The notes beneath the pieces are model-generated. The model saw only the letters and a list, made by a program, of their open reading frames with translations. It was not told the DNA's origin and ran no database searches. Positions 37,701 to 50,385 of a stretch of DNA of 64,000 nt are shown here, piece by piece. Origin of the DNA: Phycomyces nitens (lineage: Eukaryota; Mucoromycota; Mucoromycetes; Mucorales; Phycomycetaceae); the NCBI GenBank assembly GCA_022702545.1, contig JAHRBC010000006.1:682001-746000 (forward strand). Reading direction: 5' to 3'. The stretch's first letter is position 1; each line of letters begins with the position of its first letter. The position numbers and the translations under genes are program-made.

Positions 37701-40250
37701 TAAAAAAAAACCTTCTAAAATTAGAAATTTTCTCCTTTTTTCTGCGTAGTAAAAATATCACAGCAAATTTAAATCACCCTCTAATGTTTAATACTAATCT
37801 CAAGGTTTTCAATATATACAAAATTATGACGAGTTAAAGCAGAAGGGTCTTTAGATCTAATCCTCTAAATACACGTATAGATAAATGTCACACAAGGCAA
37901 TTTACATCCAATAAACAATACAAAAAAATATACAAAACTATACCTTGTCTTTAAAATTCAAGTTAAGCTATACTCTTTGAATTCATTAGTGACACTCTAG
38001 GTATGCTTTGTACATTTGATTCTACGCATCATTTGTACCAACATATAAGCCAATCGTTTATTTACTCTCCATGGTTCAATTTTAGAAACAGTACAATTAG
38101 GCAAGAGCCGAATGTTTCTTCTGAAATATCCTTTGACCCAACAAAAATTATATTCGTACATGTGTACAAAAGCAGAAAAACAAAAGGGTAAGGTACGGAA
38201 AAATCACAGGTAAAAATATTACGCCTTAATTTTACTGGGGTAGGTAATATTTTGATTTCTTAAATACCAGTAACAATCTGCAGGTACCAAGATATATGTA
38301 AAGTGCTAAAGGATACAATTAAATAAAAAGTACATTGTTTATCTTGAAGCTTGATCGTCATATGTGATATTCTTCAAAGCAGATATTGTCTATTCTCTTA
38401 AAATAATCTTGTTCTTCAAATTGTACAGATCGGTGTTTTGTGCCTTTCGGATCCAAAAAAGTCTTACCCTGATAATTTGTACATATATTGAATATTCACC
38501 TTTGGGAATCCTTGTCACCAAAGCTGGGTAAAATTTGGTTTTTTTATTTATTTTTATTTTATGATTTGAAAGTTCTGGGAATGTACCTCGGTACCTGTGA
38601 TAATTCTGTTCATAATAAAAGGGTTTAACTTCTTTATGAGTGGGAGAGTATACTGAAAGCGAAAAAAGATTATAAATGTGTAAAAGTTTAAAAAAGTACA
38701 AAAAATAGCAAGTTTGGGGTTGGATTTCCAACTCAATCGCTTGAAAGTATAGATTTTAAATGGTGTAACAATCAAAGCTAAATAATTCTGTAATGAACAA
38801 ATGTATGGAGTGGAGGCTGTGTGCTGCGATGATTTGTTACCAAGACTAGAAATATGTTCATTAACACAGAAATTGGTTTCAAATTATCTTCATATTTTGT
38901 GTTCTTTCCAAGCTTTTAAAAACCTCTATATTTCAGATTATTACTGGCACAGATCTGGGTGTACGGTAAGAATGTTGATGATAATGCTTGGGTATTTTTC
39001 TTATTTTCAATGGTAAATAATTGGCCATTGAGCAGAAATACAAAATGTAGGTAATCCACATATCTCGGAAATAGTAACAGTAATTTAACTGAGCCACCTG
39101 GTGCAATTGAGATGCATTTAGAAACAATTTTATATTCGAAATAGAAATAAACCATTCTAAATAGTAAATACGTAAGCACACCTTTTAATGGTAATTATAA
39201 ATCTTTTCTCGAATGTTATTGCTTCGTTTAATTTATACATCTTACAATAATATCATGATCGAGATCAAAGCACAAGTCGTACAGTCCATCTAATTAAATT
39301 GCATGTATTACACTGAATTTTCAAAAGAACAAAAAATTGGTACCGAATGTGTATGCTCTTGATACCCCATCACAGGAACTTGTGCTTTATTGATTAGAGA
39401 GGTTCATTAAAGAAACCTTGTTTTCATTTATAGATAGAAACTGTATTATAATTAATTTATTCATTAGTTCAAAAAAAAACATTTCTTTACCAATGGGATC
39501 GAGGTAGAAGCATATATGTTAAGTAGTGGTACTCGACTATTGACAATTAGAATAATTAGAATACAGCAAACATGTCTTGCTGTCTTGATATCCAGCACAT
39601 ACCTTTGTATTTTAATAACTAAAACTTTCAATAAGATCGATTGATTTGCTCCAGAAATTCTCATCCTAATGCCGTGTATTTGTCACATCACAAAAATTAC
39701 CCCAGTTATAATTCTTTATACGCATTTACGGAGAATATTCGTAATCAATATTATTCCAAGGTTTACAGATCGAATACATAAATATATTTTTGTAGTCAAT
39801 TCCTTTAATTGAAGGTACACGGCATTGACTTGCAAATTTAGACAAATATTCATGTGTGTGTATTCAATGATCTTGGACTGTAGATTATTATCTGACGTTT
39901 CACTGATTGTGCGTCTTTCAGCTGGCACTACATATTAAACATTTACTGGTCTCCAATGTAGATATTAATTTAGACTTTTTTAAACGTATGTATCACACCA
40001 GAAAAATGACAGGCGCACATCGCCTTGGATGTAGTTTATTTTAGCAAAAGTACACATTTAGCAGCCGTTCATGAACAGGAAAATGAATACGTACTCAATG
40101 CCTTTTTTATTGGGGAATATCATATTCAAACGCCAAAAGCTCAAGTACTCTAGTACACATAAGAAAAAATTATATATATACTGACCAGTTTGATTCATAT
40201 TTTCTTCATCACAAACACCTTCCCTTTCATTTCAACAACCAACCTTAGCC
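34747..40250. other. Long AT-rich, repeat-bearing intergenic region
   Basis: 5.5 kb without a supported gene apart from the dispersed repeat at 36887-37707. Short open frames near 36117-36500 on both strands are unrecognised and may be remnants of mobile DNA. The rest is AT-rich. Confidence 0.5.
36887..37707 (+). repeat. Dispersed ~820 bp repeat, copy A
   Basis: Matches 42160-42978 in the same orientation. The first ~490 bp are almost identical, the remaining ~330 bp clearly more diverged. Both copies start at AGAGAGTGATTTATGTTTGC and end near a CCCAAAAAAGGTGG motif. No terminal inverted repeats or recognisable protein; an open frame at 37222-37434 ends at a donor-like CAG|GTA, so it might carry an old exon. 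Confidence 0.75.
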
Positions 40251-41889
40251 ATGAGAATCACTCAACTGTCTGCTATCTCCATCTCCATTGTCCTGGCCTT
40301 CTCTCAAGTAACATTGGCTGCACCAGTGACCGAGAACTCTACCTCCTCTGCAGTTGGAAACTATACTCTTCCTCCTATAATCAAAAGCCGCACAATTATC
40401 TCGGGAGATATACCAGCTGTTGATCTTACCACTGAGGCCTCGGCAAAGGCCCGCAATGGACCTCTCCCCAAAAATGTCGAGCAGTCCAACGGCATCGCTG
40501 TTAACGCAACCACTGGTCCACCTAAATCAAGTACTTTGGTAGCTGCCAAGTCTGTCAGTGTTGCTACTGTGGCCCAGATCGAAAGCCTGAAGATTTTCAC
40601 TCAATTGTCTGGAAATGCCTACTGTCGCACCGTTGTTCCTCTTAATAAGTGGAATTGTGCACACTGCTCTGTGGATGAAACCCTTGTCAAGTCATTCTTC
40701 ACCTTGTTGATCGATACCAATGGCTTTGTCTCCAGAAATGATAAATCAAAGACTATCAATCTTGTCTTTAGAGGTAATAATATACTGATATGAATGTACA
40801 AGTAACTAGAATTAACTTTTCTGAATATATAGGAACCAACTCATTCCAGAACTTCTTCACTGTAAATCAAACTCGCCCTGTTCTCTTATAAATTAAAAGC
40901 AAATTAATCTAATGCTGTATTATTTTTTTAGGACGCTGTCCTCATCACTCAAGACTATCCTCCTGTAAAGGGTGCCAAGGTTCATGTTGGTAAGTTTAAA
41001 GGCCCAATAATAAGTGGACACTTATAAAAGTACAATATTTTTAACTTTTTATTTTATTTCTGTATAGGGTTCTATACTGCTTATTTGGATGTTCAAAAAG
41101 TTGTTATTTCAACAATGATTGACCAAATAACAAAGTATCCTAACTACGCTGTTGCTGTTTCTGGGTAAGATAAAATAAAACAGATATAGTTTTTGGAATA
41201 GCTAAAAGTATTGACTAAACATTCCCACTTCTCTACTAGACATTCTCTTGGTGGTTCTCTTGCTCAAATTGCCACTATGGATCTCTACCAGCGTGACAAC
41301 CGATTTAACTCCAAGAACCTCTTTCTCCGAACATATGGTATGCTTTTTAGCCATATTTATTGATATGACCAACTGCAATTATTTACATGATCATTTTTAT
41401 AAAGGTCAACCTCGCACTGGAAACCCTGCCTTTGGCTATTACATGGCTGGAACCGGTATTGACTACAAGCGCACGGTTAACAATCGCGATTGTAAGTGTA
41501 TCTTTAATCAGATAGTTTGCTTTGCTCATCATATAATTCAAAAATTCTGTTTGACTTTTAGTGGTTCCTCATATCTTCCCTCTTTCAACTGAGTATATGC
41601 ATGTTGGCACTGAATACTGGGCTAAAGAGGATGGATCAGTCCGTAAGTATAAAGACAATATTCGTTATTGTAGTCAATTACTTGGTATTAATATTCTTTT
41701 CTTTTTACACTTTACAATAGAAATTTGCACTGATTTCGAATCTGCCTCATGCTCCAACTCAATCGTTCCCTTTAATTCGATCATTGATCACCTCTCGTAA
41801 GTTTCATCGGCTTATTATTTGATTATTCAAAAACTTATAATTTTCATATCAATAGGTACTTGGGAATCAACACAGGATTGTGTCTTTAA
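40251..41889 (+). CDS. Class 3 secreted triacylglycerol lipase copy 4
   Basis: Nine exons (40251-40773, 40833-40861, 40932-40989, 41068-41164, 41240-41337, 41405-41491, 41562-41642, 41721-41796, 41856-41889) sum to 1083 nt, 360 aa; exon 8 is one codon shorter than in the other copies. Signal peptide at the start (MRITQLSAISIS...), likely cleaved after TLA. The triad is intact: GHSLGG, NNRD before LVPH, IIDHLS. Departures from the canonical copies are GQPRTGN instead of GGPRVGN and a different lid-proximal IFPLSTEYMH stretch. No dibasic RR site is present before the mature region. Copies 4 and 6 share a tail ending in GINTGLCL and look like one subgroup. Confidence 0.93.
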
Positions 41890-43145
41890 AGCTCTAATGC
41901 TGTTAAACTCACCAGAGTTTTTAATGGGATACTAGCTATCTCATTAAACATTATCTTATCTTATTTATTTATTTAATTATTCATTTAATAAATATATCAT
42001 TATACTCCACAAGCAATGGCTTTTAAAAGGTACTCTATAGCTCAAAGAAGACTGGTGGCGGCAATAACTTGATAAGAACATTTCCTGAAAGGAGAAACAG
42101 AGTCCCAGTATTTATTATATTTTCTAGGTACCAAACGGGAGTTTTTAATGTTGATATTAGAGAGTGATTTATGTTTGCTTTATAATACATTACCAAAAAA
42201 GGACTTTTTGTTACAAGGACCGTCTTAAATTGGTATTCCGACACATCACTATACAAATGGGAATGTGACAAATGGCGAGTTGTTTGTGCATATAATAATG
42301 TCAGAGAAATACATGTAAAAGAGTTTCCAAAAGAAAGAAAAAAGGCAGATAACTATAATAAATGGAGCATTTTGTTTCAAGACACTTGTATTTTTAGCTA
42401 AATGTAATTTAAAATGATAAAAATAAAAGTTACAAAGTAAATATATCTTTAAGAATATTATAGACAGTTTTCTCTACTTTAGATTAGTTTTTGTTTCGTC
42501 CAGAGAGAGCTGTAACTATTGAGTCCAAGAAGTTATTACTGTGGCTCTTTATATTGCGCAAAGTATCAAAAGTGGATCATCGGGAATCAACTCATTACCG
42601 ATTATCTGTGCTTATGCTTCTTTGTGCTGGTCTCTTTTGCAGACAAGTGAAAAATATTATTGGATATTCTTTCAAGATTACCAACTGTTTTTATCACTTT
42701 TATAAATGACTGGATTTCTTGACTGAAAAATAAAGGCTGGATTTCTTGAAATGCATCATTTTGGGGCTGTTTTCAGCATTAGTGCTTATTATTTTCTAGA
42801 CATAAGTAGAAAGTGTATATCAAGTAGAGATGAGAGTAAAATGTACTAATCTTGCATAACTTTTATTGTACAGCCCATTAACAATTTAGTATGCATAAAT
42901 TCAGTATTCTGGTAAATTCTGCTTTTTATCATCAAGATGATCACCCAAAAAAGGTGGGTTGACATTGGTTTAAAAAGATCTTTAAAAAAGAAAAAGAATG
43001 AGACGTAAATAATTGAGAGTAGATGAGGTCCTGAATACCCCTATTATTAAGCACCAAACATAAATGAGTCTATATTAAGGCGCAAAATGCTTTGTTGATG
43101 TCTCGAAATATTTTTGAAACGTCCCAACCTCAACCGAGAATACGG
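41890..43145. other. Intergenic region left of the inverted repeat
   Basis: No gene is visible. Contains repeat copy B (42160-42978) and ends at the outer end of the inverted repeat at 43146. Confidence 0.55.
42160..42978 (+). repeat. Dispersed ~820 bp repeat, copy B
   Basis: Second copy of the repeat at 36887-37707. Up to about 42650 the two differ by only a few bases and small indels; beyond that point many substitutions and small indels appear. It sits between lipase 4 and the inverted-repeat complex. Confidence 0.75.
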
Positions 43146-43339
43146 TAAAGACAGCCAATTGCGGGGGAAACGTTCAACTCAGTATCTTTGCATAAACTAA
43201 TGTTACACTACTTTTCCATAAATAAGACGGTATATGCTGTCAGCTTTGCCAAGTTTTCTTTAGGATGGTTATCGCACATTGAAAACAGTGTTCTTATTAG
43301 AACTATTACTTTCTTGATCGAGCAATTCGGATAAATCTA

Positions 43340-43353
43340 ACCACCAATATAAT
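43340..43353 (+). repeat. Target-site duplication, LINE 3' side
   Basis: ACCACCAATATAAT here and again at 48681-48694 flank the LINE directly. The undisturbed right arm of the inverted repeat carries this sequence once (about 55008-55021, reverse complement). Confidence 0.85.
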
Positions 43354-43523
43354 TTTTTTTTTTTTTTATTATTATATTGTTCTGCCGTCACGCAAGGCGT
43401 GCGGCTTCTAGATTGCCATTAATTGGACTTGGAGGAAAGGAATAATATAAAAGGACAATATAGGTGATAAAAAAGTAAGGAAAATAAGTAAAAGAAAGGA
43501 AAGAAAGAAAGAAAAAAAACTCC

Positions 43524-46500
43524 TTAAGCTAGTATAGCTCGCTGTCTCTCTATAGTACTGGAGGCCTTTGTAGCCACTACTCCAGGAAGAAAAGGCTGAT
43601 TATCAAAGACAAACTTCCAATGGGCATTCCAAATTGCCTTGGCTGTTATAACCACCAGCAAAATCTGAGTATCCCGAGTGGGAGAAGCAGAGGGGAGTTG
43701 ACAGGATGTCAGCATCTGCCGAACATCATCCAGGGTCCAGCTCCGGCAGAAACGAGAGAGGACTACGTTCCACACCGGGCGTTTCTTAGGACAGAAGAAG
43801 AGGAAATGGTCTTGGTCTTCGGTGTCGGTGGAGCACACCAAGCACATGGGGTCAGAGACGGTGTGAGGCATGATGTTGTGGATGGCCAGTCGGGTAGGAA
43901 TCCGCTTCCATATCACTTTCCACCACAAAGTGCGACAATGGTGTGGAATAACCAGGGACCAAAAACGACGCCAACGGACAGGAGGGAGAAGTGGCGGAGG
44001 TGGGGACGGAGGGAGAAGTGGCGGAGGTGGGGACGGACGAAGATGCCGGCGCAGTGATCCTGTGGATGCTTTGCCCAAAGGGCGTTTGTCTAAAAGGACC
44101 ACGGAGAGAAGAGAAGAGAGACCAGGCGGAGGAGGTGAGGTGGGAGACGGGAGTTGAAGACACGGAAGAAACCAAGGACAATAGACCATTCTACCAGCAT
44201 CGATCTTGCTGAAGAATTGGCCAATACGGTTCCGTGCTCTTGGGCGATCGCCACGAAGTCGTGGACAGAGACGTCCATCATCATCTACCAGAAAGGCATC
44301 CGAGACAAGAAGTGACTTGAGATTCATTTCCGGAGAAACGAATGGCGGGACAAAAGTCCAAACAGAAGCCAGGGGGAACTCAAGAACCACCAAAGGTGCT
44401 ACACTGAGTGTGGGAGGAAGAGCATTGGGAAGTAGACGAGAGCAGGCACGGTGAATTGGCAGTAGGGAACTGGGGCAACTCACAGTACTACAGGGAAACA
44501 GCAGAGCTATACTAGCAGAAGGAGAACGAAAGTGAAGAGGAAGTAAAAATTCTAAATAAGGTAATAAAAAGGAAGAAGATCGAGAAAACGATCGAGAACG
44601 CAAAATGGGAAGAATCCATCGCAGTTGGAGAGCACGCTGTTGGTGATCAGGATCCAAAAGACCCAAACCCCCAGACTTGCGTGGTAGGCAAAGAAGAGGC
44701 CAACCAGGGCTGCCAAAACCAAGGTGGAGAAAAGAACGAACATGCTTGCGTATAGCAGCGAAGAAAGAGAGAGGGGCAGGGGTCACATAGAGGACATGCC
44801 ATATGGAGCTCAAGAGAAGAGAGTTGGCAACAATACTCTTACCGCGCACTGACAAGCCTCTTGCAGAGAGCATAGTGCAGTGGCGTTCGAGTTTGGCAAG
44901 GAGGGCAGCACGGAAAGATTCTAGTTGGGCAGGGTGAGAGCTAAGTGGGAAACCCAGATAACGGATGGCATTAGCCTCATGGCAATCATGGCGGGTGGTA
45001 ATATTGGCAGCATCCAGAACAGGACCCCAATCGGGATGGAAATGCCCAGAGAGAGCAACAGCAACTGTCTTGTTCAGATTGACCTTTGCATTCGAGGCCA
45101 GCCCGAAAGTGCGCAGAATCGACAAGACGGTGCTCATCTCAGAGGGAGAGGACAAGAACAACAGAAGATCATCAGCGTAAGCCAGAAGCTTCAGAGGTGG
45201 CGGAGAAAGAGGCGGTGTAGAGGAGGAGAGGTGGGAGGGAACCAAGAAGCGGAATCCACAAAGGGACGGAGAGGCAAGGAGGGAACGAAGGAGAGGCTCA
45301 AAGGCAATGTTGAACAAAAGTGGCGAGAGCGGGTCACCCTGTCGAAGCCCACGACCTTGCTCAAAGGAGGACGAGATATGGCCATTGACATTGACATGGA
45401 TCTGAGTCGAGAAGAAGAGGGCGCAAACAGAGTCAATGAACATGGTAGGTAAACCTAACCGTGACATGACCAGACGAAGGTAAGTGGGATGGACCCGATC
45501 GTAAGCTTTCTCTTGGTCCAGAAGGAGACCGACTCCAGGATCCTTGGTGAGTTGGGCATGGGACATAGCCAGCCGAGTCAAAAGTCCATTGTCCGCAATG
45601 AAGCGGTCAGCCATGAAGCCCGTTTGGAATGGGGTGATCAGAGGGCCTATGCAACATCTTAGACGGGATGTGAGCATCTTGGTGAAGAGTTTAGCGTCGC
45701 AGTTGATGAGGGAGATTGGGCGCCAGTTCCGAAGAGAAGTCAGGTCACCAGCCTTGGGAAGCAAGACCAAAACTGTTTCCAGCCACGAAGGGGAAAACAC
45801 CACAGAGGGCATCCTGATACACCTCAACAGCAAGGGACTGGATGGTGGGGTGAGCAAGTAAGCGCGACCACAAAGGGTACGGCAGGCCATCCATGCCAGG
45901 GCTGGAGTTGTTCGGGGTAGTCTTAAGCACAGACTTGAGTTCGTCCAGCGTCACTTTAAAGGTCAAAGGAGCGGAGTCTTCGGAAGAAAGGCTTGTAGAA
46001 GGAGGGATGTGGTCGATGAGGGAGTGAGCGGCCGAGAGGTCAATGGCTTCTTGAGAGTATAGGGACTGGTAAAATGAGCGTGTGTGGCCAAGCAGGTCTG
46101 CTGGCGAGGTGAAGGTGGTGGAGGTGTCGGGGTCAACGAGAGTGGTGATGGACTTGGCAGCAGAGCGTTGCTTGAGTACTCGGAAGAAATATTTGGACGA
46201 TGTCTCGCCTTCTTCACACCACTTGGCACCAGATCGGGCTGCTAGGGTGGAGGCACGAGTTAGCTGAATCGAGGCCAGCTCAGATTCGACGGAGGAGAGT
46301 TGAGGTGAGGATGAAGATCCTGAGAGCTCATTGCGGAGGCGGTGGAGGCGACGCTCTTGGGAACGGAGGCGACGTTGGACTTTTTGCCATAAGTGAGCGA
46401 TAATTGCTTGACAGCCTGCTTGAGACAATCCCAACGGATCCCAGGGGAAGCATCTTTGGGAAAAGATTGGCTTGCCTTATCCAAAAGATCAGTCAAGATA

Positions 46501-47264
46501 GTGTCAAATTCGTCGTGAAAAAGGTACTGGGTGTTGAAACGCCAGACCCCAGGTCCAGATGGGCGAGAGAGAGGAATGGAGACAGCGAGAAGACAGTGGT
46601 CAGTCCAAGAAGGATTGATGAAACTGACTTCGGGTGATTCGGTGGGGATGGAGGAAGGGCGGAAGAGGTAGTCGATACATGTACGGGTTCGGGAACTATG
46701 GAAGGTAGGGATAGGGGAAGAGGCGGAATTAGTGATAGCATCGATACAATTACCTTGGAGGTAGCCTTGCCAGTCTGCAGGATGGCTTCGACGTTGATGG
46801 AGATTGCAGTTAAAGTCGCCCAAGACAAAGGCAGGAAGTGAAGGGATGAGGGAAGGGAGAAGGGTGGCAAGAGAAGAAAAGAAAGTGCGCCGCTGGGCAG
46901 GGATATTGGGAGCATAAAGAACAACAACAGCAAAAGGATCAATGCGTTGATCAGTATGTGTAACCTTTACAACTAGTGCACGGTCATCTGGTGACACGTA
47001 CAATTGTTCAAGGTGGAGAAGGGGATCGAAAGATATAAGGCCACAGTGCGAAGTCCAAAGACTTGCCTGGGCTTGGAAGAGAAGGTGCATTGTGGAATGA
47101 TGGGAAGGAAGGAGATGGGTCTCTTGTAGAGCAAGTAAGGAAAGTAAGGGAGAGAAGGAGCGGAGGTGACGGATAAAGAGACGTTTGGGGGATTGCGGAT
47201 TAGTGATGGTAGATAGGAGACCTCGAGCATTCAAGGTTCCTAAGCGGATAGACTGTACAGTCAT
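43524..47264 (-). pseudogene. LINE ORF2: APE endonuclease - reverse transcriptase, frameshifted
   Basis: ORF2 begins with ATG at 47264, immediately after the ORF1 stop. Domains in order: APE-type endonuclease (LGTLNARGL, ALQETHL, VLGDFNCN, DYLF, WTDHCLL; 47264 to about 46500), a linker, reverse transcriptase (NWRPISLIN, GFMADRF, LLLDQEKAYD, LRQGDPLSPLLFN, catalytic LAYADDLL at about 45170-45195), and a C-terminal zf-RVT-like domain with CLVC...H...C near 43800. No RNase H was seen. The frame changes twice: at an A5 run near 46386-46390 and near a T4C4 run at about 45787-45795 (sense strand). L1-clade elements nick DNA and prime reverse transcription at the target. Confidence 0.93.
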
Positions 47265-48602
47265 TTATGAAGATGGTTGGCCAGACTGACCAGAGGGAGA
47301 GTCAAGTTCTTCCATAGGCGTATTGCCGTCAAGATCAGTGAAGGGCTTATTACCCTGGGCATGTGCCTGGACGGAGAGGTCAAGCAAGGACTGGCGGAAT
47401 TCGTCATCTGTGATGACGGGCCGGGAGACACCGTCCTCAGGAAGGGCAATGCCTCGAGCGGCAAACGAGTACTTGCTGGCAGAAGTACCTCGACCACTGG
47501 GATCATACATTGGGATGTCAATGTCATCACCAATGGGGGCAGGGGATCGATTGGATCCAGCCTTGGACCGAGTGGTCATCACCGACAAGGATCGGCGACG
47601 AATGGGCTTGGGAGCCGGAGAAATGGGAGCAGGAGGTGTAGTGTTCGTCGTCGATCTGACAACAACACTGGGAGGAGATGGGGGAGTGTTGGTAGCAGCC
47701 TGGAGAGCACGGAGAGCTTCTGCTTCAGCAATCTCCAACTGGATTTGCTCTTGCTGAAGACGCTCGGCCTCAATGGTGTCGGGATGGGCAGGACAGTCTC
47801 TGCTGACCATCTCGTGGCCCAAGACACCACAACGCTTACAGCGGGGTGTACGAGAGGGACGCTTCGTACATGCACGCAGGAAGTGACCTTCCTCACGGCA
47901 ATACCCGCACACGGGTGGAATATCCTTGGAACGCAGCTCCACTGCGCAGGAAATGGATCCTTCCAAATGAAGACGGCTGGGAAGGGGTTTGGGTGTGTCT
48001 AACCCAGATGTGTCCAGAAGGACGGTAGCTTCACCACGGAAAGTTCCACGGTGGGAGACGTAGGCACGCAATTGGACAACCTTTCCATACGACTGGAAAG
48101 CCTCTTCGATCGGTGCGAGAAGATCAGTTTTGGGATCGCAGGTACTGATGCGATACATGTTAACCTTCACAATATGACTATTGGAAGGCAAACTTGGAGA
48201 GGCGACGATTCTGGTGCTCTGAAACACCAGGCCGTCGGAGATGGCTTTCACCCGAGTGGCAGGTTCGATGAAAAGGGCCTCTGCCAAAAGGTCCTTGGAA
48301 CGAGTGTAACGCAAGGTCAACGAGGTCATCTGGCCAATATTGTCAGAGAGGACATCATCTACTGCGTTGGCAGGAACGAGTTTACCGAGATTGAACAAAA
48401 CGCTCGATGGATGGATGGTGCTGGCCCAAGCAGCAGATGCTGGATTCACGGAGAGACTCTGGTCAAAACCAGGTGCGGTGAAGATATGAAGAGACTTGTT
48501 CTTCGGACGGGATGGTGTGCTCTGTGCACGGATCGCTGGTCGTTGTACCTGCCATGGGTTGACAGTACTGCCCTGTGAGTTCGATCCCTCAGGGGTACTC
48601 AT
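47265..48602 (-). CDS. LINE ORF1: gag-like RNA-binding protein with zinc knuckles
   Basis: The frame runs from ATG 48602 (upstream in-frame start at 48650 is GTG) to TAA at 47265, 445 aa. The N-terminal third is Ser/Pro/Gln-rich, the middle resembles an RNA-binding fold of LINE ORF1 proteins, and two zinc knuckles lie around the middle to C-terminal part (CGYCREEGHFLRAC and CKRCGVLGHEMVSRDC). The C-terminal third is low-complexity and Pro/Ser-rich. The protein is expected to coat element RNA in a ribonucleoprotein. The stop codon abuts the ORF2 ATG (TAAATG), suggesting termination-reinitiation for ORF2 translation. Confidence 0.88.
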   Translation of the reverse strand: MSTPEGSNSQGSTVNPWQVQRPAIRAQSTPSRPKNKSLHIFTAPGFDQSLSVNPASAAWASTIHPSSVLFNLGKLVPANAVDDVLSDNIGQMTSLTLRYTRSKDLLAEALFIEPATRVKAISDGLVFQSTRIVASPSLPSNSHIVKVNMYRISTCDPKTDLLAPIEEAFQSYGKVVQLRAYVSHRGTFRGEATVLLDTSGLDTPKPLPSRLHLEGSISCAVELRSKDIPPVCGYCREEGHFLRACTKRPSRTPRCKRCGVLGHEMVSRDCPAHPDTIEAERLQQEQIQLEIAEAEALRALQAATNTPPSPPSVVVRSTTNTTPPAPISPAPKPIRRRSLSVMTTRSKAGSNRSPAPIGDDIDIPMYDPSGRGTSASKYSFAARGIALPEDGVSRPVITDDEFRQSLLDLSVQAHAQGNKPFTDLDGNTPMEELDSPSGQSGQPSS

Positions 48603-48680
48603 ACTATTTCTTATTTTGGGGATTTGTGTCGGTAGAATATTTATCCGCACAAAACAATTCTTTAGCTGTGAAACCGTGTG

Positions 48681-48694
48681 ACCACCAATATAAT
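48681..48694 (+). repeat. Target-site duplication, LINE 5' side
   Basis: Second copy of ACCACCAATATAAT, followed by ACGCCCGGCACTGG, which continues the left arm as in the right arm. Confidence 0.85.
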
Positions 48695-50385
48695 ACGCCC
48701 GGCACTGGTAAAGAACAGGAAATATATATATATTGTCTGCGGATTACCAGTTATGTTTTTTTTTGCGTTGGACCAAATACGTTAAACTACTTTTACTTAA
48801 TTGATAAAGCCTTGTAAGCAATTCCAGAATATAAACTCTCATTGTCATATAAATGTCTGACATCTTTATTATCAGTAAGTTATCAATATTCTCCCGTTTA
48901 TTTCCAAGGTTTCCTTGTGTTCTATGATCTGGGAAAAAAATAGGAATTGCATTCTATTAGATGTGCTGAGACTTTTTCAATATAGAGTATAATATAAACG
49001 GATACATATCATTGAATATCAACTTAATTGTGAATTCCAGAGTGTTACATATTGCCTTTTTCTAGTAAAAGTTAACTTGATCTTATTTTTATACTTCTTC
49101 AGTACTATACTTCCTTAAGATATATCTATTTTAAATATAAAAGTCTCCAAAAATAGTTTTACAGAGTAATCCAATTGTTGCTTGTAGGTATTTTGGCTAC
49201 AAAACCCCATGTATAGTTAGTGATACATTTTGTTATTAAAAGAAGAGTTGGGTGCACTAATTGTAGGTACCATGTAATTTGATTCTAAACGAATATTCTG
49301 TAAATCAAAATACTAATAATAAACTACATTTTTGATATTAAAGAACATTATTAATACATATTTTACATTATATACGTATGAATATTGTTACTTTTATACT
49401 TTGAATCTAAAGACTAATAATTTGAATGGCTCATTTACCATTATATAATTGACTGGATACTAAGAAACCAGATCAAAGTGAACCAACTGATTCAATATAC
49501 ATATGTAAAAATCAAAAGTTTCAAGTACAAATTGTGAAAGCATCTAGTACTTTTTCATAGCAAGTAATATTTTTACTTGATCCATTTGTCAACCTTGATA
49601 CTGAAAAAGCTCCTTGATGGTTATTTCTAATCACTATCATTATTTCTTTAAGTACATATTAGCAAATAATTGTTGCCGACAACATTACATTCTATACCAA
49701 ATACTTATCGTTTTACGTTAAGGTATAATTTATATTGCCAAAAACAAGTAAACGAGTTTGGATAACTATTACAGTTGTAGAAGTCCAAAAGTCAAACGAA
49801 GGTTGAGGTTGAATATAGTATGTCTTATCCAAAGTAACATGTAACACATTTAATATTCATATATAGTAACCATATCACAACGTATTAAGCATTTAACTCT
49901 GGTATAGGTATACATTAATGATGAATATGGGACTTGAGAAACAGCCCGAGTATATTTCAGTGCTTGATATTAGTAGCCGATAACACCGGCAAGGTATGAT
50001 ATTTGATGTCTATCAGATCATCTTTACCATCGCAGTTTATTTCTGGTAGCACATTCAGCAGTGATACCGGCTTTAGTATTATAATATCCAAACGCGATAT
50101 TGCGACACAATCAATTCCGAATATACAAAAGCATATGAAAGAGCAATTCCCTAAAGACCGAAATGATAAAGGCTGAGCATATTAAAATGAATGATATTTA
50201 ACAAGATTAATTAAACAGCATTTGTTTATTGATCTATCGCAGAAAAAAAAATGGGAAACGTACCGCTATTAAAGTGCATTAACAAAAGAAATCCTTAATT
50301 CTTAAAGCTAACCTTAATTTTAGATATTGAATATACTCGGTAATATACTTCTTTTAAGTAAGATACACATTATCTGAGTAACAAC

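Larger units (their letters stand above)
43353..48680 (-). mobile_element. L1-type non-LTR retrotransposon (LINE), near full length
   Basis: The 5.3 kb element lies on the minus strand with 5' end at about 48680 and a poly(A) tail visible as a T-run at about 43353-43368. It carries ORF1 and ORF2 joined by TAAATG, a target-site duplication of 13-14 bp, and is clearly more GC-rich than the surrounding DNA. It splits the left arm of the long inverted repeat. The 5' leader before the ORF1 ATG is only about 78 nt. ORF2 has two frameshifts, so this copy is probably not autonomous unless they are sequence errors. Confidence 0.93.

Noticed and set aside
43620..48578. Many plus-strand frames of 60-241 codons over the LINE region
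   Set aside because: They are antisense shadows of the GC-rich LINE ORFs; the minus-strand products have clear zinc-knuckle, endonuclease and RT motifs.
48570..48600. tRNA B-box-like GAGTTCGATCCCTC sequence
   Set aside because: It lies at the start of LINE ORF1 and no cloverleaf or A-box can be formed around it.
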